Of a DNA stretch of 64,000 nt, positions 8,774-18,036 are shown in pieces. This stretch comes from Streptomyces barkulensis. GTDB lineage: Bacteria; Actinomycetota; Actinomycetes; Streptomycetales; Streptomycetaceae. Made by a program: the position numbers and the translations under genes. The stretch covers positions 1-64,000 of the forward strand of contig NZ_PGSG01000009.1 of NCBI RefSeq assembly GCF_002843305.1, written 5' to 3'. Under the pieces are notes generated by a model that had not been told where the DNA came from, searched no databases, and was given only the letters and a program-made list of their open reading frames with translations. Within the stretch, counting starts at the first letter, position 1. The number at the start of each line of letters is the position of its first letter.

Positions 8774-9571
8774 GTGCTCGTACTGCTGCCGCCGTCCGAG
8801 GGGAAGGCCGCCGGGGCGTCCGGTCCCGCGCTCGATCCGGGGGCGCTGTCGCTGCCGGGGCTGACGGCCGCGCGGGAGGCGGTGCTGGCGGAGCTGGTGG
8901 AGCTGTGCTCGGCCGACGAGGACAAGGCGCGCGAGGTGCTCGGGCTGAGCGAGGGCCTGCGCGGCGAGGTGGCGAGGAACGCGGCGCTGTACGGGGCCCC
9001 GACGCGCCCCGCCGGCGAGGTCTATACCGGTGTGCTCTACGACGCGCTGGACCTGGCCACGCTGGACGCGGCGGCGCGGGAGCGGGCCGGGCGGTGGCTG
9101 CTGGTGTTCTCGGGGCTGTGGGGCGCGGTGCGGCCCGGTGACCCGATCGCGCCCTACCGCTGCTCGGGCGGGGTGCGGCTGCCGGCGCTGGGCCCGCTGG
9201 GCCGGTACTGGCGGGAGCCGCTGGAGTCGGTGCTGCCCGAGGCGGCGGGCGAGGGGCTGGTGCTGGACCTGCGGTCGGCGGCGTACGGGGCGATGTGGAA
9301 GCCGAAGGGCGCTCTGGCCGGGCGGACGGCGACGGTGCGGGTGCTTCAGTCCAGGATCGTCGGCGGTGTGGAGAAGCGGTCGGTGGTCAGCCACTTCAAC
9401 AAGGCCACCAAGGGGCGGATGGTCCGTGCGCTGCTGCGCGAGGGCGTCGAGCCGGGCGGCCCGGCGGAGCTGGCCGAGGCGCTGCGCGGTCTGGGGTACG
9501 CGGTGGAGGTGGAGCCTCCGGCGAAGGGCGGGACGCCGTGGCGGCTGGACGTGGTGGTCACCGAGCTCTGA
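8774..9571 (+). CDS. yaaA: Peroxide stress protein YaaA (DUF328)
   Basis: 265-aa YaaA-family protein. In E. coli, YaaA limits unincorporated iron during hydrogen peroxide stress. Family signatures are all here: LLPPSEGK at residues 4-11, the VYTGVLYDALD segment, LDLRSAAYGAMWKP, and VVSHFNKATKGRMVRAL. GTG start, with GAGGAGAA placed 7 bases upstream. Length matches the family. It stands alone, divergent from the DUF2254 gene. Confidence 0.92.
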   Translation: MLVLLPPSEGKAAGASGPALDPGALSLPGLTAAREAVLAELVELCSADEDKAREVLGLSEGLRGEVARNAALYGAPTRPAGEVYTGVLYDALDLATLDAAARERAGRWLLVFSGLWGAVRPGDPIAPYRCSGGVRLPALGPLGRYWREPLESVLPEAAGEGLVLDLRSAAYGAMWKPKGALAGRTATVRVLQSRIVGGVEKRSVVSHFNKATKGRMVRALLREGVEPGGPAELAEALRGLGYAVEVEPPAKGGTPWRLDVVVTEL

Positions 9572-9592
9572 GCGGATCCCGGACTCCATCCC

Positions 9593-9609
9593 GTTGCACG
9601 ATGCGCAAC
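9593..9609 (+). promoter_or_regulatory. Possible operator upstream of eda
   Basis: 5-7-5 inverted repeat GTTGC-ACGATGC-GCAAC, 42 bases before the eda start. Its size and place suit a dimeric regulator acting on sugar-acid catabolism, but no regulator gene lies next to it. Functional role is inference. Confidence 0.35.
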
Positions 9610-9650
9610 GGGCGTTGCGGCGTGTGAGCGGGGTGGGCAGGATGGCCGCC

Positions 9651-10391
9651 ATGACAGACGCGCCCGCACCGCCCACGCCGTCCGCGCCCCTGCCCTCCGT
9701 ACTCGCCCTGGGCCCCGTACTGCCGGTGGTCGTCCTCGACGGCGGGGCCGATCCGGCCGAGGCCGTCCCCCTGGCGCGGGCGCTGGTGGCGGGCGGGCTG
9801 CGGGCGGTCGAGATCACGCTGCGGACGGCGGGCGCCCTGGAGGCGGTGCGCCGGGCCGCGGCGGAGGTGCCGCGGGCCGTGGTCGGCGCGGGCACGGTGC
9901 TCACCGCGCGGCAGGCGGTGGCGGCCCGGGACGCCGGCGCCCGCTTCCTGGTCAGCCCCGGCTGGACGGACCGGCTGCTGGCTGCGGCGCGGGAGGCGGG
10001 CCTGCCGCTGCTGCCGGGAGTCTCCACCGCCTCGGAGGTCATGGCGCTGCTGGAGCGCGGGGTGGAGGAGATGAAGTTCTTCCCGGCCCGGGCGGCGGGC
10101 GGGCCGGCGTATCTGAGGGCGCTGGCCTCGCCGCTGCCCCGGGCCCGGTTCTGCCCGACGGGCGGCATCGGGCCGGATTCGGCGGCGGACTATCTGGCAC
10201 TGCCCAACGTGCCCTGTGTGGGCGGCAGCTGGATGCTTCCGCCGGAGGCGGTGCGGGCGCGGGACTGGGAACGGGTCGAGCGCCTGGCCCGCGAGGCGGC
10301 CCGGCTGGGCGCACTCGCGGGCGCCGGCGAGGGCACCGGCGAGGGCGGCACGGGCGGCGGGGGCGTCAGCGCAGGTGGCCGGTGTCGTTGA
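9651..10391 (+). CDS. eda: Bifunctional KDPG/KHG aldolase
   Basis: 246-aa class I aldolase that cleaves 2-keto-3-deoxy-6-phosphogluconate to pyruvate and glyceraldehyde-3-phosphate, and also 4-hydroxy-2-oxoglutarate. The Schiff-base lysine lies in EEMKFFPARAAGG, the general base Glu in VEITLRT, and the phosphate-binding end is FCPTGGIGPDSAADYL. ATG at 9651 is preferred over ATG 9642 because AGGA sits 8 bases before it. The C-terminus ends in a Gly-rich tail, and the gene overlaps the end of the convergent RNase H gene by 26 bp. Confidence 0.92.
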   Translation: MTDAPAPPTPSAPLPSVLALGPVLPVVVLDGGADPAEAVPLARALVAGGLRAVEITLRTAGALEAVRRAAAEVPRAVVGAGTVLTARQAVAARDAGARFLVSPGWTDRLLAAAREAGLPLLPGVSTASEVMALLERGVEEMKFFPARAAGGPAYLRALASPLPRARFCPTGGIGPDSAADYLALPNVPCVGGSWMLPPEAVRARDWERVERLAREAARLGALAGAGEGTGEGGTGGGGVSAGGRCR

Positions 10392-11784
10392 GCAGCCGCA
10401 GCGAGGCGTTGCCGTCCGCGTAGTACGCCACCGCCGACAGCGAGGCCGCCGACAGCTCCATGCGGAACAGCGCCTCGGGCGGTGCGCCCAGGGCCGTGCA
10501 CGCCAGCACCTTGACCGGTGTGACATGGGTGACCAGCAGCACCGTGCGGCCGGCGTGGCGGGCCAGGATCCGGTCGCGGGCGGCCTCGACCCGGCGGATG
10601 ACGGAGGCGAAGGACTCCCCGCCGGTGGGCGCGGCCTCGGGCGAGGCCAGCCAGGCGTCCAGATCCTCCGGATACCGTTCGCGCACCTCGGCGAAGGTCA
10701 GCCCCTCCCAGGCGCCGAAGTCGGCCTCGCGCAGGTCGTGTTCGACCTCGACTCCCAGTCCCAGCCGGTCGGCGACCGCCCGCGCGGTCCGGCGGCAGCG
10801 CGCCAGCGGCGAGCTGACCACCTGCTGGACGGTGCCGCGCGCCGCGAGGGCCGAGGCGGCGGCCTCGGCCTGGCGCAGCCCGGTCGCCGACAGCTCCGGG
10901 TCGGTGCCGCCGCTGCCGGAGAACCGCTTGAGGGGGGTGAGCGGGGTCTCGCCGTGGCGCAGCAGGACGAGGGTGGTGGGGGTGCCCATGTCGGCGCCCC
11001 AGCCCACCTGCGGGGTGCGCGGTTCCCCGCGCTCCGCGGGCGCGGGTTCCGCCGGTTCCACGGGCAGTTCGTCGGCCGCGGTCAGGGCCGTCGGGTCGTC
11101 CGTCCCGGCGCCCCGCTCGGCGGCGGACGCCGTCCGGTGGGTCTCCCGTACGGCCTGGCGTACGGCGGCGCGCGCCGCCGCCCGCGCCTCGGCCGAGCTC
11201 TCGGGGGTGGCCGCCGGGGCCCCGGAGGCCGCTGAGGGGCCGGGGAGTCCGGGGAGTCCGGGGAGGGTGTCGGCGTGGGCGCCGGCGTCGAGTTCGGCGG
11301 TGGAGTCGGCCGGCCGCCACGTCTCACCGCGGCGTCCGGCGTCCATGGCCTCGTTCGCCAGCCGGTCGGCGTGCTTGTTCTCCTCGCGCGGGATCCACTG
11401 GTAGGTGACCGACTCCGGCGGGAAGACGGAGGCTGCCTCCAGCGCCAGCGGGCGCATGGCGGGGTGCTTGATCTTCCAGCGGCCCGACATCTGCTCGACG
11501 ACCAGCTTGGAGTCCATCCGCACCCGCACCAGGGCCCGCGGGTCGAGCGCGTGGGCCGCGCGCAGCCCGGCGATCAGGCCCCGGTACTCGGCGACGTTGT
11601 TGGTGGCGGTGCCGATGTACTCGGCCGCCTCCGACAGCGTCCGCCCCGTCCCGGCGTCGCGGACGACCGCGCCGTAGCCGGCCGGGCCCGGGTTGCCGCG
11701 GGAGCCGCCGTCGGCCTCGACGACGAAGGCCGTGCGGGAGCCCGGGGAATCCGGGGAGCCCGGGACGTCCTGAGGACCTGGCAT
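10366..11784 (-). CDS. Bifunctional RNase H / acid phosphatase
   Basis: 472-aa fusion. N-terminal RNase H type I domain (about 17-150) has the acidic catalytic set: Asp in VEADGGSRGNPGP, Glu in NNVAEYRGL, Asp in RMDSKLVVEQM and Asp in KHADRLANEA. After a 110-residue Ala-rich linker comes a histidine phosphatase domain with the RHG motif LVLLRHGETPLT and the second His in TVLLVTHVTPVK. This architecture is known from Mycobacterium Rv2228c and from Streptomyces. ATG overlaps the stop of the zinc-ribbon gene (TGATG), so the two are translationally coupled. Confidence 0.95.
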   Translation of the reverse strand: MPGPQDVPGSPDSPGSRTAFVVEADGGSRGNPGPAGYGAVVRDAGTGRTLSEAAEYIGTATNNVAEYRGLIAGLRAAHALDPRALVRVRMDSKLVVEQMSGRWKIKHPAMRPLALEAASVFPPESVTYQWIPREENKHADRLANEAMDAGRRGETWRPADSTAELDAGAHADTLPGLPGLPGPSAASGAPAATPESSAEARAAARAAVRQAVRETHRTASAAERGAGTDDPTALTAADELPVEPAEPAPAERGEPRTPQVGWGADMGTPTTLVLLRHGETPLTPLKRFSGSGGTDPELSATGLRQAEAAASALAARGTVQQVVSSPLARCRRTARAVADRLGLGVEVEHDLREADFGAWEGLTFAEVRERYPEDLDAWLASPEAAPTGGESFASVIRRVEAARDRILARHAGRTVLLVTHVTPVKVLACTALGAPPEALFRMELSAASLSAVAYYADGNASLRLLNDTGHLR

Positions 11785-12527
11785 CACAGTCCCGACTCGG
11801 GGGTGCGCACCAGGATCCGGCGGCAGTTCTCGCAGCGCACCACCGCGTCGGCCGGGGCCTGGCGGATCTCGTTCAGCTCGGTGATGTTCAGCTCCAGGCG
11901 GCAGCCCTCGCAGCGCCGCTGGTAGAGGCGGGCCGCGCCGACGCCGCCCTGCTGCTCGCGCAGCTTGTCGTAGAGCTTGATCAGGTCGGCCGGGACGGAG
12001 GCGGCCACGACCTGGCGCTCCTTGGTGACGGTCTCGGTCTCGGCGTCGATCTCCGTCAGCGCCGCGTCGCGCCGCGCCGCCGCGTCGTCGATCCGGGCCT
12101 GGACGGAGTCGGCCCGCTGCGCCAGCTCGGCCGCGCGCTCCTGGGCGGACTCGCGGCGCTCCATGATCTCCAGTACGACGTCCTCCAGGTCGCTCTGGCG
12201 ACGCGAGAGGGAGGCGATCTCGCGCTGGAGGTTCTCCAGGTCCTTGGGCGAGGTGACCGCGCCGGAGTCCAGGCGCTGCTGGTCGCGTGCGGCGCGCTTG
12301 CGCACCTGGTCGACGTCCTGCTCGGCCTTGGTCTGCTCGCGGGCGGTGTCGCTCTCCTCCGTCCGGGCGGCGACCAGCAGGTCGCGCACCTGGGTGAGGT
12401 CGGCGGTCAGTCCCTCGATCTCGGCGTGCTCCGGCAGGTTCCTGCGCCGGTGGGCGAGCTGGCTGAGCCGGACGTCGAGGGCCTGGACGTCGAGGAGGCG
12501 GATCTGGTCGGCGGGCTCGGCGTTCAG
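11784..12527 (-). CDS. C4-type zinc-ribbon coiled-coil protein, likely CTG start
   Basis: 247-aa protein with a long antiparallel coiled coil (about 10-190) and a C-terminal zinc ribbon, CEGC and CENC around residues 209-237. Such proteins are conserved beside Nif3-like genes in actinobacteria; function unknown. No ATG, GTG or TTG exists near the conserved N-terminus. A CTG at 12527 is placed 7 bases after AGGAG and overlaps the upstream stop as CTGA, the same geometry as the GTGA/ATGA junctions of this operon, so CTG is the likely start. The next in-frame GTG would cost about 40 conserved residues. Confidence 0.88.
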   Translation of the reverse strand: MNAEPADQIRLLDVQALDVRLSQLAHRRRNLPEHAEIEGLTADLTQVRDLLVAARTEESDTAREQTKAEQDVDQVRKRAARDQQRLDSGAVTSPKDLENLQREIASLSRRQSDLEDVVLEIMERRESAQERAAELAQRADSVQARIDDAAARRDAALTEIDAETETVTKERQVVAASVPADLIKLYDKLREQQGGVGAARLYQRRCEGCRLELNITELNEIRQAPADAVVRCENCRRILVRTPESGL

Positions 12528-13411
12528 TTGGGGGCTCCTGTGATGGTGGTTGCGGGGGCGGCGCCCTGGGCGGGGGCGGACGCCGCGTGGACGGTCCAGG
12601 GGTCGGTGACCGTGCGGGAGACGTGGACGCGCAGCCCCCAGCCGTGCCGCTCGGACACCGCTTCGAGCTGGGCGGCGGCCTGCTCGCACCAGGGCCACTC
12701 GGTGGCCCAGTGCGCGGCGTCCACCAGCGCCGGCCCCGCGTGGGGGCCGCCGTGCTGCACGGCCTCCGAGGCCGGGTGGTGGCGCAGGTCGGCGGTGACG
12801 TAGGCGTCGACGCCGGCGGCCCGCACCTGGTCGAAGAGGCTGTCGCCGGAGCCGCCGCAGACCGCGACGGTGCGCACCGGCCGGTCCGGGTCGCCGGCGG
12901 CCCGCACCCCCTGCGCGGTGGCGGGCAGCCGGGCGGCCACCCGCTCGGCGAAGCGGGCCAGCGGCTCGGGGGCGTCCAGTTCGCAGATCCGGCCCAGGCC
13001 CCGCCGTCCGGCCGGGTCGGTGGAGTCGGGCACCAGCGGGCCGGTGATCCGCAGGCCGAGGGCCCGGGCGAGGGCGTCGGAGACGCCGGGGTCGGCGCGG
13101 TCGGCGTTGGTGTGCGCCACGTGGAGGGCGGCGCCGGCCCGGATCAGGTCGTGCACGACCCGGCCCTTGAAGCCTCCGGCGAAGACCGTGGTGGTGCCGC
13201 GCAGGTAGAGGGGGTGGTGGGTCAGCAGCAGATCGGCGCCGAGCTCCACCGCCTCGTCGGCGGTCTCCCGCACCGGGTCGACGGCGATCAGCACCCGGCC
13301 GACCTCGGCGCCGGGGTCTCCGCAGACCGTTCCGACGGCGTCCCACTGCTCGGCCCGCTCGGGGGGCCACAGTTCGTCGAGTGCGGCGATGACATCGGAG
13401 AGTGCAGGCAC
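12524..13411 (-). CDS. Nif3-like dinuclear metal centre protein
   Basis: 295-aa member of the Nif3/YqfO/DUF34 family, hexameric proteins with a two-metal centre; some act on GTP cyclohydrolase-like chemistry, but the true role is unsettled. Metal ligands are visible in LLLTHHPLYLRG and near the C-terminus in DAAHWATEWP. The AVCGGSGDSLFDQV motif is typical. GTG at 13411 starts the protein at ALSDVIAALDELWPPE, the standard N-terminus; upstream in-frame sequence is not family-like. First gene of a three-gene coupled operon. Confidence 0.92.
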   Translation of the reverse strand: MPALSDVIAALDELWPPERAEQWDAVGTVCGDPGAEVGRVLIAVDPVRETADEAVELGADLLLTHHPLYLRGTTTVFAGGFKGRVVHDLIRAGAALHVAHTNADRADPGVSDALARALGLRITGPLVPDSTDPAGRRGLGRICELDAPEPLARFAERVAARLPATAQGVRAAGDPDRPVRTVAVCGGSGDSLFDQVRAAGVDAYVTADLRHHPASEAVQHGGPHAGPALVDAAHWATEWPWCEQAAAQLEAVSERHGWGLRVHVSRTVTDPWTVHAASAPAQGAAPATTITGAPN

Positions 13412-13583
13412 GGGTGAGAGGTTACCTGCCGTGCGCCCCGGTGTGCGGGGCCGGGCGGAGCACACCGGGCGCCTCCTCTCCCCGCGAAACGGGCCACCGT
13501 CCCCCGTACGTGTGAAGGCGTCCGGCTCGGACCGCCTGGCGGGGAGCGCGAAAACTACCGTCCTCACCGGAGGTGATGGGCTG

Positions 13584-14861
13584 ATGACCATCAGTACCGT
13601 CGAGGCCGCCCGGAGCGAGGGCGCGAACGCGGCGCATCCCGGCCTCACGATCGCCGCGGACGGCTCCTACGCGGCCCGGCTCGTACCGGCCGGGGACGGG
13701 CGCGGCCTGATCCCGGAGCGCTGGACGCTGGACGGCCCGGAGCCGTACGCGGTCCCGCTGCCGGGGCCCCGCCCGGAGGGGCCGGGCTCCGAGGTGCTGC
13801 CGCTGCCCGACGGGCGGGTGCTGATCCGCCGCGCGGTCGGCGGGCGGCACCACCTCGCGCTGCTCTACCCCACCGGCCCGGGCACCGGCGAGCTCCCGCT
13901 GGGCTCGGTGGACCGCGAGGGGCTGCGGCTGCTGCCGCCCGCCCCGCACGGCTCGCACGGCTCGCCGGTCCACGCGCTCGCTCCCGGCGAGCACGGCTCG
14001 ACGGTGTGGCTGGTGCACGGCGGCGCCCGCGGCCCGGAGCCGGTCGCCGAGGTGCCCGGCCGCTGCTCGGGCGGCACCTGGCTGGACCGCGAGGGGCGCC
14101 TGCTGGCCCTGGACCGCACCGACGCCGCCGGCCGCACCAAGACCGTCGCCGTCGACCTGGGGCGCGGCGGCGAGGTCTTCCCGCTGCTGGAGCTCACCGA
14201 GGACAGCGACGACCGGCTGCTGCTGGCCGACCCGGACAGCGGTCTGCTGCTGCTGCGCTCCGACGCGCCGGGAGAGGTGCGGCTGGGCTGGGGTGTGCTC
14301 GGCAGCCACCGGCCCGTGCGCTTCCCCGACGCCCTGCGCCCGCCGGGCGTCGCGCTGACCCCGTTCGCCGTCCAGCCCGGCCAGGCCCTCACCCCCGAGG
14401 GCTGCGCGGTGGCGCTGCGCGCGGACGGCCCGAACGGGACGTGGGTGGCCGTGTGGCGCCCCTCGCAGCGGCGGCTGCGGCATCTGCCGGCCCCGGTGGG
14501 GTGGGTGCGGGGGACAGGGCTGTGGACGGCGGAGGGCGAGCTGCGGCTGCCGTGCGCCGGCGGCCGGGCGGGGCGGACGCAGTGCGGTCTGGCCCGGATC
14601 ACGCCGTCGCCGGAGCCCGATCCGCCGCCCCTTTGGCGCGCGGAGCGCACCCCGGAGGAGGGCTCGGCGGAGGAGGGCTCGGCGGATGACGGCGGCCGGT
14701 CGGGGGACGGTTCGGCGGAGGGCGGCCCGGCGGGGGACGGTTCGGCGGGGGACGGTTCGGCGGAGGGCGGCGGTCCGCTCGCGGTGCGGACGACGGCCTT
14801 CGTCCCGGTGCCGCTCCAGCAGGCGCCACTGGCCCGGAACGATGCGGAGCGAAGATCGTAG
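13584..14861 (+). CDS. Conserved Streptomyces protein of unknown function, probable beta-propeller
   Basis: 425-aa protein with repeated short beta-strand units (LPLPDGRVLIRRAVGGRHHLALLY, TVWLVHGGARGPEPVAEV, RLLALDRTDAAGRTKTVAVD) that suggest a beta-propeller fold. The C-terminal 75 residues are a low-complexity tail of Gly, Ser, Asp and Glu repeats. No signal peptide or membrane segment. ATG at 13584 follows GGAGGTGATGGG. Divergent from the Nif3-like gene. I know of no assigned function. Confidence 0.75.
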   Translation: MTISTVEAARSEGANAAHPGLTIAADGSYAARLVPAGDGRGLIPERWTLDGPEPYAVPLPGPRPEGPGSEVLPLPDGRVLIRRAVGGRHHLALLYPTGPGTGELPLGSVDREGLRLLPPAPHGSHGSPVHALAPGEHGSTVWLVHGGARGPEPVAEVPGRCSGGTWLDREGRLLALDRTDAAGRTKTVAVDLGRGGEVFPLLELTEDSDDRLLLADPDSGLLLLRSDAPGEVRLGWGVLGSHRPVRFPDALRPPGVALTPFAVQPGQALTPEGCAVALRADGPNGTWVAVWRPSQRRLRHLPAPVGWVRGTGLWTAEGELRLPCAGGRAGRTQCGLARITPSPEPDPPPLWRAERTPEEGSAEEGSADDGGRSGDGSAEGGPAGDGSAGDGSAEGGGPLAVRTTAFVPVPLQQAPLARNDAERRS

Positions 14862-14922
14862 AACTACTACGATCTGGTCGGGTACGGAGGAAGAAGCCTC
14901 GAATCCACGGAGTATTCCCGCG

Positions 14923-15081
14923 ATGTCCCAGACCCAGACCGAGACGAGCAGCGAGACGAGCGCCGAGACCGGCGAGCACCACGGCCGGCACCGCGGCCCG
15001 GCCGCCGTCGGCGAGGAGGCCTCGGTGCCCGTGCGGGGACGCCACCGCCGTCCCGCCCGGCAGGAGCCGCGGGAGGACTGA
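14923..15081 (+). CDS. Small hydrophilic protein
   Basis: 52-aa protein, MSQTQTETSSETSAETGEHH followed by an Arg/His-rich tail. Strongly polar and probably disordered. ATG at 14923 lies downstream of GGAG, and a clear hairpin follows at 15107-15144, which supports a real transcription unit. No family recognised. Confidence 0.5.
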   Translation: MSQTQTETSSETSAETGEHHGRHRGPAAVGEEASVPVRGRHRRPARQEPRED

Positions 15082-15106
15082 TCCCGCCCCGGCACGCCCC
15101 CTCGCG

Positions 15107-15144
15107 GGCCCCGGGCGCCGCGGTCCCGTGCGGCGCCCGGGGCC
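15107..15144 (+). terminator. Hairpin terminator
   Basis: Perfect 15-bp stem GGCCCCGGGCGCCGC / GCGGCGCCCGGGGCC with an 8-base loop, followed by TTCTCC. It lies 25 bases after the small protein gene. Confidence 0.75.
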
Positions 15145-15282
15145 TTCTCCGTCCGCCGGACGCGGGGGCGCTCTCCGCCGGACGCGGGGCGCACCCCGTG
15201 CGCCGCGCCCACCCGCCTCGTCGGCCGGGACGCGCGTACGGCAGCATGGTCGGCCGCACCACAGGTCAGGGAGGCCCAGCCC

Positions 15283-15939
15283 ATGGATGTCGCAGCGCGC
15301 CCCGCGCCCGAGGTCGTCGCCGCCTTCGAGGCGGCCAAGGGCTTCATGCCCGCCGACGAGGGGATGGCGCTGTACGCGGCCGCCCGCGACGCGGCTCGGC
15401 TGGGGCTGCCGCTGCTGGAGATCGGCACGTACTGCGGCCGCTCCACCATCCTGCTGGCCGACGCCGCCCGCCGCGCGGACGGCGACGTGACCGTCCTGAC
15501 CCTGGACCATCACCGGGGCAGCGAGGAGCAGCAGCCGGGCTGGGAGTACCACGACCCCTCCCTGGTGGACCCCGAGGTGGGGCTGATGGACACCCTGCCC
15601 TTCTTCCGCCGCACCCTGCACGCCGCCGGACTGGAGGAGTACGTCGTCGCGCTCGTCGGACGCTCGCCGCGGGCGGCGTCGGTGTGGGGCGGGCGGCTCG
15701 GCCTGGTCTTCGTCGACGGCGGGCACACCGACGAGCACGCGAGGGCCGACTACGAGGGCTGGGTCCCGCACCTGGCCGAGGGCGGGCTGCTGGTCATCCA
15801 CGACGTCTTCCCGGACCCGGCCGACGGCGGTCAGGCGCCCCACCGCATCCACCGCCGCGCGCTGGAGTCCGGCGCCTTCGCCGAGGAGTACGCCCTCCGC
15901 TCGCTGCGCGTTCTGCGGCGTACCGGTCCGGGCCTGTAG
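15283..15939 (+). CDS. Class I SAM-dependent methyltransferase (MTase_24 type)
   Basis: 218-aa methyltransferase. The SAM site is LLEIGTYCGRSTILLADAA at about 46-64, followed by acidic TLDHHRG and the VFVDGGHTDEHARADYEGW segment typical of the Methyltransf_24/CmcI-like group. ATG at 15283 follows AGGGAGG. Substrate unknown; a cytosolic enzyme with no operon partners, since the next gene has its own start 22 bases on and encodes an exported amidase. Confidence 0.85.
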   Translation: MDVAARPAPEVVAAFEAAKGFMPADEGMALYAAARDAARLGLPLLEIGTYCGRSTILLADAARRADGDVTVLTLDHHRGSEEQQPGWEYHDPSLVDPEVGLMDTLPFFRRTLHAAGLEEYVVALVGRSPRAASVWGGRLGLVFVDGGHTDEHARADYEGWVPHLAEGGLLVIHDVFPDPADGGQAPHRIHRRALESGAFAEEYALRSLRVLRRTGPGL

Positions 15940-15961
15940 GACGCGGCGCTACGATCCGATC

Positions 15962-16888
15962 ATGTCCCTCGGCCGACGACTGTCCACTCCCGCCGTGATC
16001 CTCGCGATCGTGCTGTCCGTCCTCCTGGCGGGCCTGCTGGTGTGGCGTTCGGCGCGGGACGCGGACGCCGGCGGGGCGCCCGGCGCCCCCGCGGCTTCCG
16101 AGGCGCCCTCCCCGGGCGCCTCTCCCGGGGAGCCGGAGGAGAGCGGGGAGCCGGACGGGGAGGGAAGACCCCTGGACGGCGCCGTGGTGGTGCTCGATCC
16201 CGGGCACAACCCGGACAACCGCGAGCACCCCCGCGAGATCGCGCGCCGGGTGGACGCCGGCACGCACCGCAAGGAGTGCGACACCACCGGCACGGCCACC
16301 GGCTCCGGCTACGCGGAGGCGTCCTTCACCCTCGACGTCGCCCGCCGTGCCCGCACCCTCCTCGAAGGACTGGGCGCGAAGGTGGAGTTCACCCACGACG
16401 GCGACCGCCCCTACGGGCCGTGTGTGGACGAACGCGCCCGGGCCGGGAACGAGGCGGGGGCCGACGCGGTGGTCTCGGTGCACGCCGACGGATCGGGCGA
16501 GGGCAACCGGGGTTTCCACGTCATCCTCCCGGCGCGGGTGACCGAGGGCTCCGCCGACACCCGGCGGATCACCGGCCCCTCACGCCGGCTGGGCGAACAC
16601 CTCGTGCGCGCCTTCGCCGAGGCCACGGGCTCCGGGCCCGCCGACTACCTGGGGGGTTCGGTGGCCGGAACCGGCCTGACCGTCCGCGACGACCTGGGCG
16701 GGCTGAACCTCTCCCGGGTGCCCAAGGTCTTCCTGGAGTGCGGCAACATGCGCGATCCGCGGGAGGCCCGGCGGCTGTCCGACCCGAAGTGGCGGCAGAG
16801 TGCGGCCCGCGGCATCGCCGAGGGCGTCGAGGCCTTTCTGCTCGGCGAGCGCGACGGGGCGCGAAGCGGCGTCGGGGACGGTGCGTGA
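15962..16888 (+). CDS. N-acetylmuramoyl-L-alanine amidase (Amidase_3), exported
   Basis: 308-aa cell-wall hydrolase that cuts the bond between N-acetylmuramic acid and the stem peptide. An uncleaved signal or membrane anchor spans residues 11-29, followed by an Ala/Pro/Glu-rich spacer. The zinc-binding catalytic set of the family is present: His in VLDPGHNPDN, Glu in YAEASFTLD, His in VVSVHADGS, and catalytic Glu in FLECGNMRD. ATG at 15962 gives a normal signal N-terminus. The domain contains an insertion with extra Cys residues (KECDTTGT, YGPCVDE), possibly a disulfide. Confidence 0.9.
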   Translation: MSLGRRLSTPAVILAIVLSVLLAGLLVWRSARDADAGGAPGAPAASEAPSPGASPGEPEESGEPDGEGRPLDGAVVVLDPGHNPDNREHPREIARRVDAGTHRKECDTTGTATGSGYAEASFTLDVARRARTLLEGLGAKVEFTHDGDRPYGPCVDERARAGNEAGADAVVSVHADGSGEGNRGFHVILPARVTEGSADTRRITGPSRRLGEHLVRAFAEATGSGPADYLGGSVAGTGLTVRDDLGGLNLSRVPKVFLECGNMRDPREARRLSDPKWRQSAARGIAEGVEAFLLGERDGARSGVGDGA

Positions 16889-17032
16889 AGCGGCGCGCGA
16901 ACCGGTGAGCCGAACCGGCGGGACGGGCCGGGCCGGGCGGGAGAACCCGCCGGACTCCGCGGAGCGTCCTTCCGTACGATAGGGCCCGCCCCCGTCTGAC
17001 CAGACCATGACGAAACCGATTAAGGATCTTAC

Positions 17033-17998
17033 GTGAACATCCGCTCGCTCACCCGAAGCGATGGCGCGGTTGTCGGAGCAGCGGTACTGCTGTTCATCGC
17101 CTCGTTCCTCGCCTTCTTCAAGGCCGACGACTGCACCGAGAACTGCACGGTCAGCAGCTGGGAGCCCGCACTCTTCCCGCTGCTGCCGACCGTGACGCTC
17201 GCCGCGCTGATCGCGGCCGCCCTGCTCGTCCTCGGGCGGATCATGCCCGGGGAGCGCAAGGTGGCGGGGCTCGGCCTCGACCAGTGGGGCACCGCGCTGG
17301 CGGTCTTCGTCGGCTGGGCGGCACTGTGGTCGGTGTTCGCCACCATCGCGCCGGACCCGGAGGGCCTGGACCTCAACCGCAACATCGACCTGGGTGCGGG
17401 CGCCTGGCTGACCCTCATCGGCGGTCTGCTCCTGGCGGCCTTCGCCGTCCTGGGCAACACCGTGGGCGCGCTCAAGGCCCCGCTGCTGCCGGCCCCCTCC
17501 CCGCAGGCCCCGAACCCCTACGGTCCGGGCCCGCAGGCCGGCGGCTACGGCTACCCCGGCGCCCAGCCCGGCCAGCCCGGTCAGCCCGGTCAGCCCGGTC
17601 AGCCGATGCAGGGGCAGCCGCAGGGCGGTTACGGCTACCCGGGCGGCCCGCAGCCGGGTCAGCCCGGCCAGCCGGCACAGGGGCAGCCGATGCAGGGACA
17701 GCCGATGCAGGGACAGCCGCAGCAGCCGTACGGCGGGGGCCAGCCGACGCCGCAGCAGCAGCAGGCGGCCCCGGCGGGCGGGGGCGCTCCGGCCGACCCG
17801 AACTTCCAGCCGTTCTGGTTCGCCGTCCCGGTCGCCCGGCCGCTGTACGGCGAGGACGGCTCCCCCTCCCCGGTCGCCGAACTGGCCCCGGGCACCTGGT
17901 ACCTGGCGGTGGAGCAGCGCGGCCAGGCGCTGGTGGCGCAGACGCAGGACGGCCGCCGGGGCGTTCTGCAGGACACCTCCGGCATCCAGCGCGGCTGA
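17033..17998 (+). CDS. Membrane protein with Pro/Gln-rich repeats (DUF5336-like)
   Basis: 321-aa protein. Four transmembrane helices span about 12-150 ([74 protein letters not shown]). A cytosolic or external low-complexity region (160-250) consists of GQPGQP, GYGYPG and MQGQP repeats. A conserved C-terminal domain follows ([36 protein letters not shown]). GTG start. It resembles actinobacterial DUF5336-type proteins; function unknown. Confidence 0.8.
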   Translation: MNIRSLTRSDGAVVGAAVLLFIASFLAFFKADDCTENCTVSSWEPALFPLLPTVTLAALIAAALLVLGRIMPGERKVAGLGLDQWGTALAVFVGWAALWSVFATIAPDPEGLDLNRNIDLGAGAWLTLIGGLLLAAFAVLGNTVGALKAPLLPAPSPQAPNPYGPGPQAGGYGYPGAQPGQPGQPGQPGQPMQGQPQGGYGYPGGPQPGQPGQPAQGQPMQGQPMQGQPQQPYGGGQPTPQQQQAAPAGGGAPADPNFQPFWFAVPVARPLYGEDGSPSPVAELAPGTWYLAVEQRGQALVAQTQDGRRGVLQDTSGIQRG

Positions 17999-18036
17999 CC
18001 CCGCCCGGACCCGCGGCGGACATCCGAGCAGACACG

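Noticed and set aside
7325..9571. Very long plus-strand open frame over the DUF2254 gene
   Set aside because: Only its last part (8774-9571) is a real gene, yaaA. The rest is the shadow of the minus-strand gene, made long by high GC.
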